Part shown: piece by piece, positions 7,498-16,959 of the stretch
Layout of the letters: each line of letters begins with the position of its first letter
Position numbering within the stretch: position 1 is the stretch's first letter
The notes under the pieces: model-generated
Told to the model about the DNA's origin: nothing
Databases searched by the model: none
Seen by the model: the letters and a program-made list of their open reading frames with translations, nothing else
Assembly (NCBI RefSeq): GCF_000967725.1
Contig: NZ_JXYE01000007.1
Coordinates: 62,001 to 126,000, forward strand
Length of the DNA: 64,000 bases
From: Loktanella sp. S4079
GTDB lineage: Bacteria; Pseudomonadota; Alphaproteobacteria; Rhodobacterales; Rhodobacteraceae
Reading direction: 5' to 3'
Translations under genes and position numbers: made by a program

Positions 7498-8955
7498 ATG
7501 TTTTCTAAGTACAAAAAGCCAAACGCGCCTAAGAATCCTCCCGCAGCGTCGGGTAGTAAACCAAAGGTTGCTCTTTCTCCTGCGGCGGCTCCGAAGGTCG
7601 AAGAACCATCCAAATCACTTATGAAACCGCGCCCTGAAAAACGCGCAGCTGATCCAGGTGTTGCCGACAAAGAAAAGCGGCGCAAAGAACGTCTTGCTGA
7701 TATTAAGCTTGAGCTACACAAAGCCCTGCTCGACAATTTGAACCTCGCCGCACTTGAATCGGCATCAGAGCAGGAATTGCGTAACGAGATTAACGCGATT
7801 GCCAACGAAACGCTCGAGGATATGGGGATCGTCCTAAACCGCGATGAGCGCCAAACGCTTAGCCAAGACTTGTTCTTTGAAGTCACGGGTCTCGGTCCAC
7901 TGGAAACGCTGCTCAAAGACGACACCGTCAACGATATTCTGGTCAACGGCCCCCAGCAAATCTTCGTGGAACGTGCTGGTCGTCTCGAGCTTACCGACAT
8001 CACCTTTAAGGATGAAAAGCACCTACTGCGTATCATCGACAAGATCGTCTCTGCCGTGGGCCGGCGCGTCGACGAATCAAACCCTTACGTTGATGCTCGT
8101 TTGGCGGACGGATCGCGTTTTAACGCGATGGTCCCACCAATCGCTGTCGACGGTTCACTCGTTTCAATTCGTAAGTTTAAAAAAGATAAACTTGGCATTG
8201 AAGACTTGGTGAAGTTCGGCGCTTTCACCGAAGAAATGGCCGCCTATCTCCAAGCTGCGGTGGCAACTCGCCTCAATGTGATCGTGTCTGGCGGTACAGG
8301 CTCCGGTAAAACCACAACCCTCAATGCACTTTCGTCATTCATTGATGACGCCGAGCGTATTCTGACGATTGAGGATACGGCGGAACTTCAACTACAGCAA
8401 ACGCACGTTGGCCGTATGGAAAGCCGTCCACCAAACGTTGAAGGCAAAGGTGGCGTATCGCAGCGTGATTGTCTGAAAAACGCCCTACGGATGCGCCCTG
8501 ACCGTATTATCGTGGGCGAGACGCGTGGTGAGGAAGTTATCGACATGCTGCAAGCCATGAACACTGGTCACGATGGATCAATGACGACGATCCACGCGAA
8601 CTCTGCGCGCGACGGGGTCTCACGACTTGAAAACATGATCGCCATGGCAGGGATCGAAATGCCGATCAAAGCGATGCGCAGCCAAATTTCTTCGGCGGTT
8701 AACCTCATCGTGCAGGCTTCGCGTTTGCAGGATGGTTCCCGCCGTATGACGTCCATCACCGAAATCACGGGTATGGAGGGCGAGGTCATCTCGATGCAAG
8801 AAGTGTTCCGCTATCAGCGTGTTGGTCTGACACCGGACAACAAGATTATTGGTCACTTTACCGCTACGGGCGTCCGGAGCCATTTCTCAGAACGGTTCAA
8901 ACTGTGGGGCTATGATCTGCCGCCCGCAATTTTCGAACCTATGGTTGCGGAGTAA
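7498..8955 (+). CDS. cpaF: Tad pilus assembly ATPase CpaF/TadA
   Basis: The secretion ATPase that powers Flp pilus assembly, 485 residues. A basic, low-complexity N-terminus (about 1-60, rich in Lys, Pro and Ala) precedes the GspE/VirB11-type domain. Visible motifs are Walker A ([16 protein letters not shown], about residue 262), an Asp box ([12 protein letters not shown]), Walker B ([16 protein letters not shown]) and a His box ([13 protein letters not shown]). All catalytic residues are present. It lies between cpaE and tadB with 11-base and 6-base gaps, in the usual order. Confidence 0.96.
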   Translation: MFSKYKKPNAPKNPPAASGSKPKVALSPAAAPKVEEPSKSLMKPRPEKRAADPGVADKEKRRKERLADIKLELHKALLDNLNLAALESASEQELRNEINAIANETLEDMGIVLNRDERQTLSQDLFFEVTGLGPLETLLKDDTVNDILVNGPQQIFVERAGRLELTDITFKDEKHLLRIIDKIVSAVGRRVDESNPYVDARLADGSRFNAMVPPIAVDGSLVSIRKFKKDKLGIEDLVKFGAFTEEMAAYLQAAVATRLNVIVSGGTGSGKTTTLNALSSFIDDAERILTIEDTAELQLQQTHVGRMESRPPNVEGKGGVSQRDCLKNALRMRPDRIIVGETRGEEVIDMLQAMNTGHDGSMTTIHANSARDGVSRLENMIAMAGIEMPIKAMRSQISSAVNLIVQASRLQDGSRRMTSITEITGMEGEVISMQEVFRYQRVGLTPDNKIIGHFTATGVRSHFSERFKLWGYDLPPAIFEPMVAE

Positions 8956-8961
8956 ACCTAC

Positions 8962-9927
8962 ATGATTTCTGCGGCACCAATTATTTACATCCTCATTTTC
9001 GTCGCGGTCGTGGCGATGGTACAAGGTGTGTATCTTGTCATCTTTGGCAAGTCGATCAGCATGGATGGTAAGGTAAACCGCCGGCTTGAGATGCTCGACA
9101 AAGGCGGAAGCCGTGAGCAGGTTCTGGAACAGCTGCGAAAAGAAATGACGCAGCACATGCGTTCGCAGAGTATTCCAATTTACTCGATCTTGGCGAACAA
9201 GGCGCAACTGGCGAACATCGCATTCACTCCACCTCAAATCATGATTCTAATGGGCGTAATTAGTGTTTTTGCGTTCTTAATGCTGACCCTTCTGACGCAG
9301 CTTGGTGGGCCCGTTCGCATTGCAGTAGCCGTGCTGATGGGTATTGGTGGGGTCTATGTGTGGATTAGTCGCAAAGCGAACAAGCGCATGACAATGATTG
9401 GCGAGCAGCTGCCAGAGGCAGTTGAACTTATGGTCCGCTCGCTCCGCGTTGGTCACCCTTTTTCGAATTCATTGCAGATCGTTTCAAACGAAATCGCCGA
9501 CCCACTCGGAACTGAGTTCGGGCTTATTTCGGATGAAGCAGCATATGGCCGCGACATGGGAGAAACGCTCAAGGCAATGGCAGAGCGGCTGGACAACCAA
9601 GATTTACGATTTCTCGCTGTCGCAGTCAGCATTCAGCAAACATCTGGAGGTAACCTCGCTGAAATTCTGGACGGCCTTGCCAAAGTTATTCGTGCGCGCT
9701 TTCGTCTCTTCCGGCGCGTCAGCGCGATCACAGCCGAGGCAAAATGGTCAGGCAATCTACTATCTGCCTTTCCAATTCTAGCACTGATCCTAATTACTCT
9801 CGTTAAGCCCGACTATTTTGACGAGGTGATGGAAAGCTCAGTATTTATCCCGGCGTGTTTCGTAATCGCGGGGTTCTTGGTGCTTAACATCGTCGTCATG
9901 CGGTCGCTTGTGAACATTAAGGTCTGA
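8962..9927 (+). CDS. tadB: Tad inner-membrane platform protein TadB
   Basis: A type II secretion F-family platform protein, 321 residues. It has an N-terminal membrane segment, two closely spaced segments near residues 93-135, the cytoplasmic T2SF helical domain (QLPEAVELMVRSLRVGHPFSNSL...) and two C-terminal segments ending near residue 315. It works as a pair with TadC to couple the TadA motor to pilin extraction. It has six bases to cpaF and ten to tadC, so the three are certainly co-transcribed. Confidence 0.94.
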   Translation: MISAAPIIYILIFVAVVAMVQGVYLVIFGKSISMDGKVNRRLEMLDKGGSREQVLEQLRKEMTQHMRSQSIPIYSILANKAQLANIAFTPPQIMILMGVISVFAFLMLTLLTQLGGPVRIAVAVLMGIGGVYVWISRKANKRMTMIGEQLPEAVELMVRSLRVGHPFSNSLQIVSNEIADPLGTEFGLISDEAAYGRDMGETLKAMAERLDNQDLRFLAVAVSIQQTSGGNLAEILDGLAKVIRARFRLFRRVSAITAEAKWSGNLLSAFPILALILITLVKPDYFDEVMESSVFIPACFVIAGFLVLNIVVMRSLVNIKV

Positions 9928-9937
9928 GGAGAACACC

Positions 9938-10900
9938 ATGGACGCTATCCAAGATACACTGTCGCAATACTTGGGCCCCTACGCAATTGTGATCCTAGTT
10001 GGCCTCGTCGGATTCTTCCTAATGCTTGTCGCACTTCCTGTGCTGCTCAAAAAAGAAGAAGACCCCCTTGACCGCCTGAAATCATCGAGCCGATCAGCCG
10101 AAAAGAAGACAGCGAAGGGTGAAAAACTTCGGACAGCTACCAGCAAAGACAAGCTCGAAAAATATTCGACTTTCTTGGAGCCACAAAACGAAGACGAATA
10201 TTCTGCCGTCAAGCTAAAGCTTCTACAAGCCGGCTATCGTGGCAAGAACGCCGTCCGCACATACAACTTCTTGCAATTTGCCCTCGGCATTCTGGGTCTG
10301 GCTCTTGGTGGTATGTACGCCGTATTGAAGATGTCACAAGGGGAAGTCACCACACAGGATTTGGTTCTGATGATTATGGGACCGGGCGGCGCAGGCTATA
10401 TGCTTCCCAAATATTGGGTAACCCGCCGTCAAGCTGTACGGCAAGAAGCGATTGAAAACGGCTTTCCTGATGCACTTGATCTAATGCTCGTCTGCGTGGA
10501 AGCAGGGCAATCAATGGACCAAGCGATCATGCGTGTTTCAAAAGAGCTGCGGTCTGGATTTCCGGACATCTCCGATGAGTTCGAAATGGTTGGTCAAGAA
10601 ACCAAAGCGGGCAAAGACAAAACAACCGTACTTAAAGACATGGCCGAACGCTGCGGCGTTCAAGACATCACAAGTTTTGTAACTGTGCTCGTTCAATCTC
10701 AGCAGTTTGGTACATCGATTTCCGATGCCCTGAGAGTCTATTCACTTGAAATGCGTGATAAGCGTGTCATGCGTGCCGAAGAAAAGGCAAACAAACTTCC
10801 TACCAAAATGACCCTCGCGACAATGATGCTGACAGTGCCCCCACTGATGGCTATTCTAATCGGCCCATCAATCTATGCGATTGCACAGAATTTGGCATAA
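9938..10900 (+). CDS. tadC: Tad inner-membrane platform protein TadC
   Basis: The second platform protein of the Tad machine, 320 residues. It has one N-terminal membrane segment (about 16-38), a charged Lys/Glu-rich linker with AEKKTAKGEKL, a central pair of segments and the T2SF domain (ENGFPDALDLMLVCVEAGQSMDQAI), then a C-terminal segment. The start is preceded by GAGGAG. The end lies two bases before a possible TTG start of the next gene, or overlaps it if the ATG at 10875 is used. Confidence 0.94.
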   Translation: MDAIQDTLSQYLGPYAIVILVGLVGFFLMLVALPVLLKKEEDPLDRLKSSSRSAEKKTAKGEKLRTATSKDKLEKYSTFLEPQNEDEYSAVKLKLLQAGYRGKNAVRTYNFLQFALGILGLALGGMYAVLKMSQGEVTTQDLVLMIMGPGGAGYMLPKYWVTRRQAVRQEAIENGFPDALDLMLVCVEAGQSMDQAIMRVSKELRSGFPDISDEFEMVGQETKAGKDKTTVLKDMAERCGVQDITSFVTVLVQSQQFGTSISDALRVYSLEMRDKRVMRAEEKANKLPTKMTLATMMLTVPPLMAILIGPSIYAIAQNLA

Positions 10901-11462
10901 TTTGAGCCTTCGCATGGTGCCTATGTTCATGGCGCTAGGAGCTCTTATGGCCTGTGCGCCGTCTGGTGGCGGCTTTGTCCAAGATGGGTTTTATGCCCCC
11001 GGTGTAGCGGGAGAGGCGAATACTGACGGTCTTATCGTTGGGCACCGTCTCATGGCCGCCGGTGAATATGAACTCGCCCTCAAGGCCTATAACCGCGCCG
11101 CGTTTCAGCATGGTTTGACCGTAGATACGCTCTCTGCGATTGGCTCAGCAAACCTGAACCTTGGTCGTTTGGGGCAGGCCGAGCACTGGCTACGCCTCGC
11201 TGTAGAGGAAGATGTCAACTTTCCGCCGGCATGGAATAACCTTGGGGTTGTCTTGATGGAAAAGGGAAATATCGCTGAAGCGAGCGAAATTTTCAGACGC
11301 GCCTACGCTGCCGACAACGGGAATTCGGATGAAATCCGCGACAACTTGCGCTTAGCGCTCGCAATGTTGGAAAACTCCGACAATAATGTGCTACAAGAAG
11401 ATCATAACTTTAATCTGATCCGACGCGGTTCCGGCGATTACGTTTTGATGTCGGACCTATAA
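10875..11462 (+). CDS. tadD: TPR lipoprotein TadD
   Basis: A Tad-locus lipoprotein with tetratricopeptide repeats, probably a pilotin-like factor for secretin assembly. The lipobox is ALMACA, with Cys near residue 27. The start is uncertain. The ATG at 10875 overlaps tadC by 26 bases and gives a basic n-region. A TTG at 10902 lies two bases after the tadC stop, and an ATG at 10914 gives a signal with no positive charge. None has a good Shine-Dalgarno sequence. The TPR stretch runs from about residue 50 to 165 (LAAGEYELALKAYNRAAF, LNLGRLGQAEHWLRLAV, PPAWNNLGVVLMEKGNIAEA). Function is by family and position. Confidence 0.85.
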   Translation: MRLHRIWHNLSLRMVPMFMALGALMACAPSGGGFVQDGFYAPGVAGEANTDGLIVGHRLMAAGEYELALKAYNRAAFQHGLTVDTLSAIGSANLNLGRLGQAEHWLRLAVEEDVNFPPAWNNLGVVLMEKGNIAEASEIFRRAYAADNGNSDEIRDNLRLALAMLENSDNNVLQEDHNFNLIRRGSGDYVLMSDL

Positions 11463-11489
11463 GATAGAGCAGCAAAAGGACGCAGAAAC

Positions 11490-12344
11490 ATGCGCCACCC
11501 TATTACATTGACGCTTTGCGCGTTTACATTGCTTTTGACCGCCTGTGAAAAATCAGGCGAAGACCAAGTTGCAGAGGCGATGAAGGATATTAATGTCGTC
11601 GATGAAACCAACCTCAACGATGTGATGCTGACCGTTGGTGACCCCGACGAGGCGGTCAATTATTTCACCAACGCTGTGACAAACAACCCAGAACGGATCG
11701 ACCTCCAACGTGGGTTGGCGAAATCTCTGATCCGCGCCAACCGCGTGCCTGACGCCATCACCGCTTGGGAAACCGTGAAAAAACATCCTGAGACTTCGAA
11801 CGAAGATACGGTCGAATTGGCTGGCGCATTGATCCGGGCAAGCCGCTGGGATGACGCGGCGGCGCAACTAAATACAATTCCACCGACCTACGAGACATTT
11901 AAACGCTACCGTCTCGAGGCAATGGTCGCCGACAGTCGGCAGCAATGGGAAAAGGCTGACAGCTTTTATGAAACGGCAGCTGGCCTGACCACGCGTCCTG
12001 CAAACGTCTACAATAACTGGGGCTATTCAAAGCTGACACGCGGAGACTATCGCGGGGCAGAACGGCTATTTACTGACGCGCTCCGTCACGACCCGAGCCT
12101 CTTTACAGCCAAGAATAACCTCGTTCTCGCTCGTGGGGCGCAGCGCAACTATACATTGCCCGTGGTACAGATGAACCAGGTGGAACGTGCGCAGCTTCTG
12201 TATACGCTTGCTTTGGCCGCGATTAAGCAACGTGATGTCTCAACGGGGAAAACGCTTTTGGCTGACGCCATCGAAACACATCCCCGCCACTTCGAAGAGG
12301 CAGTTCGCGCGCTTCAAGCGATCGAAAACAACGCGGTGAACTAG
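11490..12344 (+). CDS. TPR lipoprotein of the Tad operon
   Basis: A second TPR lipoprotein, 284 residues, with a lipobox LLTAC and Cys at about residue 19, preceded by AAAGGACG. Repeats cover most of the protein: AVNYFTNAVTNNPERIDLQRGLAKSLI, then VYNNWGYSKLTRGDYRGAERLFTDAL. It is co-transcribed with tadD (27-base gap) and the prepilin peptidase (2-base gap). Two consecutive TPR lipoproteins are common in Tad loci of this group. The precise role of this one is unknown to me. Confidence 0.8.
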   Translation: MRHPITLTLCAFTLLLTACEKSGEDQVAEAMKDINVVDETNLNDVMLTVGDPDEAVNYFTNAVTNNPERIDLQRGLAKSLIRANRVPDAITAWETVKKHPETSNEDTVELAGALIRASRWDDAAAQLNTIPPTYETFKRYRLEAMVADSRQQWEKADSFYETAAGLTTRPANVYNNWGYSKLTRGDYRGAERLFTDALRHDPSLFTAKNNLVLARGAQRNYTLPVVQMNQVERAQLLYTLALAAIKQRDVSTGKTLLADAIETHPRHFEEAVRALQAIENNAVN

Positions 12345-12346
12345 GA

Positions 12347-12862
12347 ATGGGACTATCAGCCTACGCCGCGTACTGGTTTCTTCCTGTGGCAATTCCAATC
12401 TCATTGTATGTCGCTTGGAATGACATGCGGATCATGAAGATTCCGAATTCAGTGAACGCTCTGCTGTTATGCTCCTATGCGATCCTCGGTCTGTTTGCAC
12501 TTCCCTTTGATCAGTATCTTTGGCAGTGGCTGCACGCGCCCGTTGTACTTGTCGTTGGCGTACTGATCTGGGGGCTTAAACTAGGTATTGGTGCAGGTGA
12601 TGTTAAATTCATGACCGCTGCTTCGCCCATGATATCGGCAGACGATTGGTACTTTTTCTTAGTTCTCTATATATCGTGCCTGCTAGCTTCGGTCTTTACC
12701 GTATTCTTGGCAAAACTTAGCCCCCTTCGAAAACTCTCACCTGACTGGAAAAGCTTAGAAGCAGGGGAAGATCCACGATGGTACAAAACACGCCTACCAA
12801 AAGGATTGGCATTGGGCGGGGCGCTGTCGTTTTATCTTCTGTTGGTAGCCATCTACCGCTAA
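12347..12862 (+). CDS. cpaA: Prepilin peptidase CpaA/TadV
   Basis: An A24-family aspartyl peptidase that processes the Flp pilins, 171 residues. It lacks the methyltransferase domain found in PilD, as expected for Tad loci. The two active-site Asp are in DMRIMKIPNSVN (about residue 27) and in the GxGD motif IGAGDVKFM (about residue 85). Several membrane segments are visible. It starts 2 bases after the TPR lipoprotein gene. The C-terminal loop has a charged, non-membrane stretch (SPDWKSLEAGEDPRWYKTRLP) before the last segment. Confidence 0.92.
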   Translation: MGLSAYAAYWFLPVAIPISLYVAWNDMRIMKIPNSVNALLLCSYAILGLFALPFDQYLWQWLHAPVVLVVGVLIWGLKLGIGAGDVKFMTAASPMISADDWYFFLVLYISCLLASVFTVFLAKLSPLRKLSPDWKSLEAGEDPRWYKTRLPKGLALGGALSFYLLLVAIYR

Positions 12863-12997
12863 CCCAGTCGTGGTGCTGGTATTGCCTTTTGCAGGCACGC
12901 GTTTGTTCACTATTTTGCCACAATAAGCTGTAATCTTGGATCACATAAAATCGCGAAATTGGCGGTTTACGAATAGTTTGCAATAGGCCTGAAAGAC

Positions 12998-14308
12998 ATG
13001 AACGTGCAATCCTCTAGCGTAATGGCCCCCCCGGCCCCGCGTAGCCTCGATGCGATGCTACTCCCGATGTCGATGATGCGGGATATCCTGATCAAGACTA
13101 TGTTCCGCATGAACCTTGATGTTGTGTCACAAATCAGCCGTGCGATCTGTCTGCCTGTGCCTGTAACGCAAGAACTGGTTGATATTGCCCGCGGGCAGCT
13201 TTTGCTCGAGGCGATGGGTACCCTGAACGCAAACAGCGGAAATGAGATGGGCTACCAGTTGACTGATGCTGGTCGCGCGCGCGCGCTCGATGCGCTTTCC
13301 CAGTCCGAGTACTATGGCGCGATGCCCGTTCCGCTCGATATCTACCGCGAGCAAATCCAACGCCAGTCGATTCGCAATATTCAGATCACGCGCGATCAAC
13401 TGTCGACGGCAATGGGTCACCTCGTTCTGCCGCCTGATCTACTATCGAACCTTGGCCCGGCGGTCAGCGCTGGCCGCTCTATTTTGATGTACGGACCACC
13501 CGGAAACGGTAAATCGTCGATCTCGAATGGGATCCGCGACGCGCTTGGCGATAAAATCTACGTTCCCCGCGCGATTGAATACTCCGGCCAGGTGATTACG
13601 GTTTACGACCCGATTGTACACTCGGCAGCCGAAGATGACGTTGACGACCCGAATAGCTTGCGCCGGACATCTGGCCGGTTTGATACGCGCTACGTGCGCT
13701 GCGAACGGCCAACCGTGATTACCGGCGGTGAATTGTCGCTTGATATGCTTGATCTGGTCTATAACCCGACCGCACGGACCTATCAGGCTCCGTTGCAGCT
13801 TAAATCGACCGGCGGCATCTTTATCGTGGACGACCTTGGTCGCCAAAGCGAACCACCCCAGACGCTCGTGAACCGTTGGATTGTTCCGCTCGAAGAAAAC
13901 AAAGATATTCTAGCGCTGCAATCAGGTGAAAAATTCGAAGTTCCCTTCGACACGTTGGTTATCTTCTCGACCAACTTCCACCCCAATGCGATTTTCGATA
14001 AGGCGGCGCTGCGTCGTATCTTCTATAAAATCAAGATTGATGGCCCGAGCCAAGAGGACTTCCTCAAGATTTTCGCCATGGTCGCACGCAAGCGGAAAAT
14101 GCCGCTTGATGAGGATACGCTCGTCCATTTGCTGAATGTGCGCTATCCTGAAATCGACAATATCTATGCGAACTATCAACCCATCTTCTTGATCGACCAG
14201 ATGATCTCAATTTGTGAATTCGAAGGAATCCCCAATCAGATGACACCAGAACTGATTGACCGGGCCTGGGCAAATATGTTCGTCAAGGAAGAAGAGATCG
14301 TTCACTAG
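12998..14308 (+). CDS. AAA+ ATPase with N-terminal winged-helix-like region, next to Tad genes
   Basis: A 436-residue cytoplasmic ATPase. Residues about 25-130 look like a winged-helix domain (LLEAMGTLNANSGNEMGYQL, TDAGRARALDAL, YYGAMPVPLDIY). The AAA+ core has Walker A GPPGNGKSS (about 165), Walker B GIFIVDDLG (about 271), a sensor 1 region VIFSTNFHP and the likely arginine finger in AALRRIFYKI. A helical lid follows. It lies 135 bases after the prepilin peptidase on the same strand and ends in a terminator, so it may belong to the Tad locus. Its role is not established to my knowledge. A link to pilus production or to its control is inferred from position. Confidence 0.78.
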   Translation: MNVQSSSVMAPPAPRSLDAMLLPMSMMRDILIKTMFRMNLDVVSQISRAICLPVPVTQELVDIARGQLLLEAMGTLNANSGNEMGYQLTDAGRARALDALSQSEYYGAMPVPLDIYREQIQRQSIRNIQITRDQLSTAMGHLVLPPDLLSNLGPAVSAGRSILMYGPPGNGKSSISNGIRDALGDKIYVPRAIEYSGQVITVYDPIVHSAAEDDVDDPNSLRRTSGRFDTRYVRCERPTVITGGELSLDMLDLVYNPTARTYQAPLQLKSTGGIFIVDDLGRQSEPPQTLVNRWIVPLEENKDILALQSGEKFEVPFDTLVIFSTNFHPNAIFDKAALRRIFYKIKIDGPSQEDFLKIFAMVARKRKMPLDEDTLVHLLNVRYPEIDNIYANYQPIFLIDQMISICEFEGIPNQMTPELIDRAWANMFVKEEEIVH

Positions 14309-14335
14309 TGACATTTTAAATTCCCAAGCAACTGG

Positions 14336-14369
14336 CTTCCCTTTACCACAAAGGGAAGTCTTTTTCTTT
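14336..14369 (+). terminator. Intrinsic terminator after the AAA+ ATPase gene
   Basis: A 9-bp perfect stem (CTTCCCTTT / AAAGGGAAG) with a 5-base loop, then TCTTTTTCTTT. It closes the Tad region. Confidence 0.88.
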
Positions 14370-14382
14370 GGGGGGTTAACAC

Positions 14383-15168
14383 ATGGACGAAATCATTGGT
14401 GTGGCGGGCTGTGGCCGGATGGGTGGGCCGATGTTACGCAATCTGCAAGCCTCAGGGTTTGACGCGCGAGGATTTGATCCGCGACCGTCGGCGGGCGTCA
14501 TGACTGACATAGAAGCTTTTTGCGATGGGCTGCATACCCTCATCACGGTTGTTCGGGATAGCGCAGAGACGGACGCGCTCTTGTTTGACGATCAAGCCGT
14601 CGTTGAACGTGCCCGTGACCTGTCCACAATTGTCGTCAGTTCAACGCTGTCCCCACGATACGTCATGGCACTGCGCGCACGCATTCCAGATCACATCCAA
14701 CTCATCGACGCCCCGATGTCGGGGGCACAAGTCCGCGCAGAAGCAGGCACTTTGACCTTCATGGTCGGCGGCGACATGGCGTCGATCACGCCACTCCTTG
14801 ACGCCATGGGCGCGGGGTCACATCATATGGGGGATTTCGGCGCAGGCATGACCGCAAAGGTTTTGAATAACTTGCTCGCCGCCTCACACACGGCAATGAC
14901 GCGCCTCGTATTGGATTGGGCAGATACCCAAGGGCTCGACGAAGAGCGGCTTCTCACGCTGATTAACGCCTCATCTGGCCAGAACTGGCTGGCGTCAGGT
15001 TTTGACGAAATCGAATTCGCGCGTGACGGGTTCAGTGACGACAACAGCATAGGCATCCTCGCCAAAGATGTCGGCGCGGCACTGGATATTGCAGAGAACA
15101 CCAACACAGAGCTACCACAGGCGGTTCAACGCGCTATTCGCGCGCTCAAACCACGTGCAAAACCGTAG
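14383..15168 (+). CDS. NAD(P)-dependent beta-hydroxyacid dehydrogenase (HIBADH family)
   Basis: A 3-hydroxyisobutyrate dehydrogenase-family oxidoreductase, 261 residues, somewhat shorter than the usual 290-300. The N-terminal Rossmann motif is GVAGCGRMGGPMLRNL. The substrate block APMSGAQVRAEAGTLTFMVGG and the catalytic region GMTAKVLNNLLAASHT, with its Lys and Asn residues, are all present. It may act on 3-hydroxyisobutyrate, tartronate semialdehyde or a similar acid, and the sequence does not say which. It stands alone between the Tad terminator and convergent folD. A palindromic repeat begins at its stop codon. Confidence 0.85.
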   Translation: MDEIIGVAGCGRMGGPMLRNLQASGFDARGFDPRPSAGVMTDIEAFCDGLHTLITVVRDSAETDALLFDDQAVVERARDLSTIVVSSTLSPRYVMALRARIPDHIQLIDAPMSGAQVRAEAGTLTFMVGGDMASITPLLDAMGAGSHHMGDFGAGMTAKVLNNLLAASHTAMTRLVLDWADTQGLDEERLLTLINASSGQNWLASGFDEIEFARDGFSDDNSIGILAKDVGAALDIAENTNTELPQAVQRAIRALKPRAKP

Positions 15169-15187
15169 GGTGGATTTCAATCCACCC
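15164..15187. repeat. Palindromic repeat, copy 1
   Basis: Arms GGGTGGAT and ATCCACCC around a 4-base loop, overlapping the stop codon of the dehydrogenase gene and ending just before the folD stop. The 23 bases at 15164-15186 are the exact reverse complement of 38888-38910 between groES and groEL. Here it may also act as a bidirectional end for convergent genes, although it has no T-tract. Confidence 0.8.
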
Positions 15188-15189
15188 GC

Positions 15190-16083
15190 CTAGGCGGCCA
15201 ATCCTTCGGGTTCACTTAACCCATTGGCGCGACAGCAGGCCGTAACCGTGTTCGCCAAAAGACAAGCAATCGTCATTGGACCAACGCCGCCCGGTACCGG
15301 TGTGATCGCTCCAGCAACAGCGGCACAGCTGTCATACTCGACATCCCCAACCAAGCGGTTCCCGCCTTCAGGCTTTTCGATCCGGTTGATACCAACGTCA
15401 ATGACAGTTGCGCCCGGTTTAATCCAATCGCCGGGGATCATCTGTGGGCGTCCAACGGCCGCTACAACAATATCCGCTTGGCGCACAACATCTGGCAGGT
15501 CTTTGGTGCGACTATGCGCGATAGTCACCGTACAGCTATCCCCCAAGAGTAATTGGGCCATCGGCTTACCAACGATGTTCGAACGCCCGACAACGACTGC
15601 GTTCAAACCTGACAGTGATCCATGATGGTCGCGCAACATCATCAAACAGCCCAGCGGGGTGCATGGCACCATGCTCTTTTGGCCGGTTCCCAACAGGCCG
15701 ACATTCGAAATATGGAAACCATCCACATCCTTAGCTGGATCAATGCTGTTAATGACAAGATCACTGTCCAGATGGTCAGGCAGCGGCAGTTGGACCAAAA
15801 TGCCATGGACCGCTGGATCGTTGTTTAGTTTTTCGATGAGGTTAAGCAGCTCTTGTTCGCTTGTATTCGCCTCAAGCTTATGCTCAAAGCTGTTCATCCC
15901 GACCTCAACAGTCATCTTACCCTTAGAGCGCACGTAAACTTGGCTCGCGGGGTCCTCTCCGACCAAGACAACAGCCAGTCCCGGTGTGATCCCATGGACC
16001 TCTTTTAACCGCGTCACATGTTCTGCGACCTTTCCACGAACGGTGGCAGCAAAGGCTTTTCCATCAATTACAGTAGCTGTCAT
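15190..16083 (-). CDS. folD: Bifunctional methylenetetrahydrofolate dehydrogenase/cyclohydrolase FolD
   Basis: Converts 5,10-methylene-THF to 10-formyl-THF in the cytosol, feeding purine and formyl-Met synthesis. It is 297 residues, a normal length. Visible motifs are [17 protein letters not shown] (with the catalytic Lys), [19 protein letters not shown], the NADP site [17 protein letters not shown] and [15 protein letters not shown]. The upstream gene on the same strand is the MOSC protein, 177 bases away. No terminator is obvious beyond the palindromic repeat at its 3' end. Confidence 0.96.
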   Translation of the reverse strand: MTATVIDGKAFAATVRGKVAEHVTRLKEVHGITPGLAVVLVGEDPASQVYVRSKGKMTVEVGMNSFEHKLEANTSEQELLNLIEKLNNDPAVHGILVQLPLPDHLDSDLVINSIDPAKDVDGFHISNVGLLGTGQKSMVPCTPLGCLMMLRDHHGSLSGLNAVVVGRSNIVGKPMAQLLLGDSCTVTIAHSRTKDLPDVVRQADIVVAAVGRPQMIPGDWIKPGATVIDVGINRIEKPEGGNRLVGDVEYDSCAAVAGAITPVPGGVGPMTIACLLANTVTACCRANGLSEPEGLAA

Positions 16084-16260
16084 TCTATTGTCTTTCCGGC
16101 AGTGGTTGCTAGCGCAGCCCTATCCGCAAATGCGGCAGGGCGCAAATGCCATGCGTGTTGCGCCCGAATTTATTGGGCCCACAGCCGGATCCAAGCCCAT
16201 ATCCGACATAAAATTCGCTATATTCGTCAGCGATACCCACGCAGGTTTCGGATCAGAAAC

Positions 16261-16839
16261 CTATGGCTGCCATGCACGTTGGTCCGGCACGTGCAATCGC
16301 ACGCTATCGCCTAACTGGACGCGCCCCTCGCGTTCGACCCAAGCGGTCACACCGCGCTTGTTTTCGGCCGCGGCTTTGAACTTGCGCCCTGCGCCCGGAA
16401 AGTCCTGTTCAATCACCTTTGCAGGCAAATTGCAGGGCCTGTTTTCCATATCAACGACCAAAACGGACCCATCCGGGAATTGTAACCGCGAAGAAGGCGG
16501 CAAATGTGTGAAATCAGGTATCCCTTTGACGATCATTGACGCCCCAACATACACAGGGTCCAGCGCGTCGAGCCCACAATCAGCTGCAATCTGATCTAAC
16601 TCCTCGGCAGATAGCACCGTCAGTTGGCGCACATTGCGAATCTCGGTACCGCGTGGATATTGACTGACAACGCGTGAACATGAAGGGCGGGTCAGGCCAC
16701 CGTGCGCTTCACCGGGAATGCCAGCATAAGTCAGCACTGCCTCGCTCTGAGCAGTGGCGCGAAGCGAAGCATCACGATCCGGCACATGTCCGATCCAAAC
16801 AACTTCACCCGTAATTTCCGTTGGCTTAAGCGCAGGCAT
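16261..16839 (-). CDS. MOSC-domain protein
   Basis: A 192-residue protein made almost entirely of a MOSC domain (molybdenum cofactor sulfurase C-terminal). The motif AGIPGEAHGGLTRPSCSRV near the N-terminus and the conserved Cys in VVDMENRPCNLP (about residue 134) are typical, as is KRGVTAWVEREGRVQLGDSV near the end. MOSC proteins bind sulfur carried on Cys and take part in sulfur transfer or in reduction of N-hydroxylated compounds. No partner domain (beta-barrel or ferredoxin) is fused. Its substrate is unknown. Confidence 0.85.
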   Translation of the reverse strand: MPALKPTEITGEVVWIGHVPDRDASLRATAQSEAVLTYAGIPGEAHGGLTRPSCSRVVSQYPRGTEIRNVRQLTVLSAEELDQIAADCGLDALDPVYVGASMIVKGIPDFTHLPPSSRLQFPDGSVLVVDMENRPCNLPAKVIEQDFPGAGRKFKAAAENKRGVTAWVEREGRVQLGDSVRLHVPDQRAWQP

Positions 16840-16922
16840 AGCTCATCTTTCCGCTAAAAATTCGCAAGAATGCGACGATCATCGCCCGCTCAATTCAACA
16901 CTTGTGCTAACTGGTATCAAGC

Positions 16923-16951
16923 AAAAACGCCGCCCAGCTTCGGGCGGCGTT
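16923..16951 (-). terminator. Intrinsic terminator after ftsH
   Basis: A 10-bp perfect stem (AACGCCGCCC / GGGCGGCGTT) with a 6-base loop. It is flanked by A5 on the left and T-rich sequence on the right, so it works on both strands. On the minus strand it closes the ruv-tol-ftsH run. Confidence 0.88.
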
Positions 16952-16959
16952 TTTTGTGT

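Noticed and set aside
12863..12997. Spacer between prepilin peptidase and AAA+ ATPase as a terminator or RNA site
   Set aside because: I found no good hairpin or promoter there. The weak 88-codon frame on the minus strand is not convincing.
15986..16594. 202-codon open frame on the plus strand across the folD start and MOSC gene
   Set aside because: It overlaps two convincing genes on the other strand and has no conserved features.
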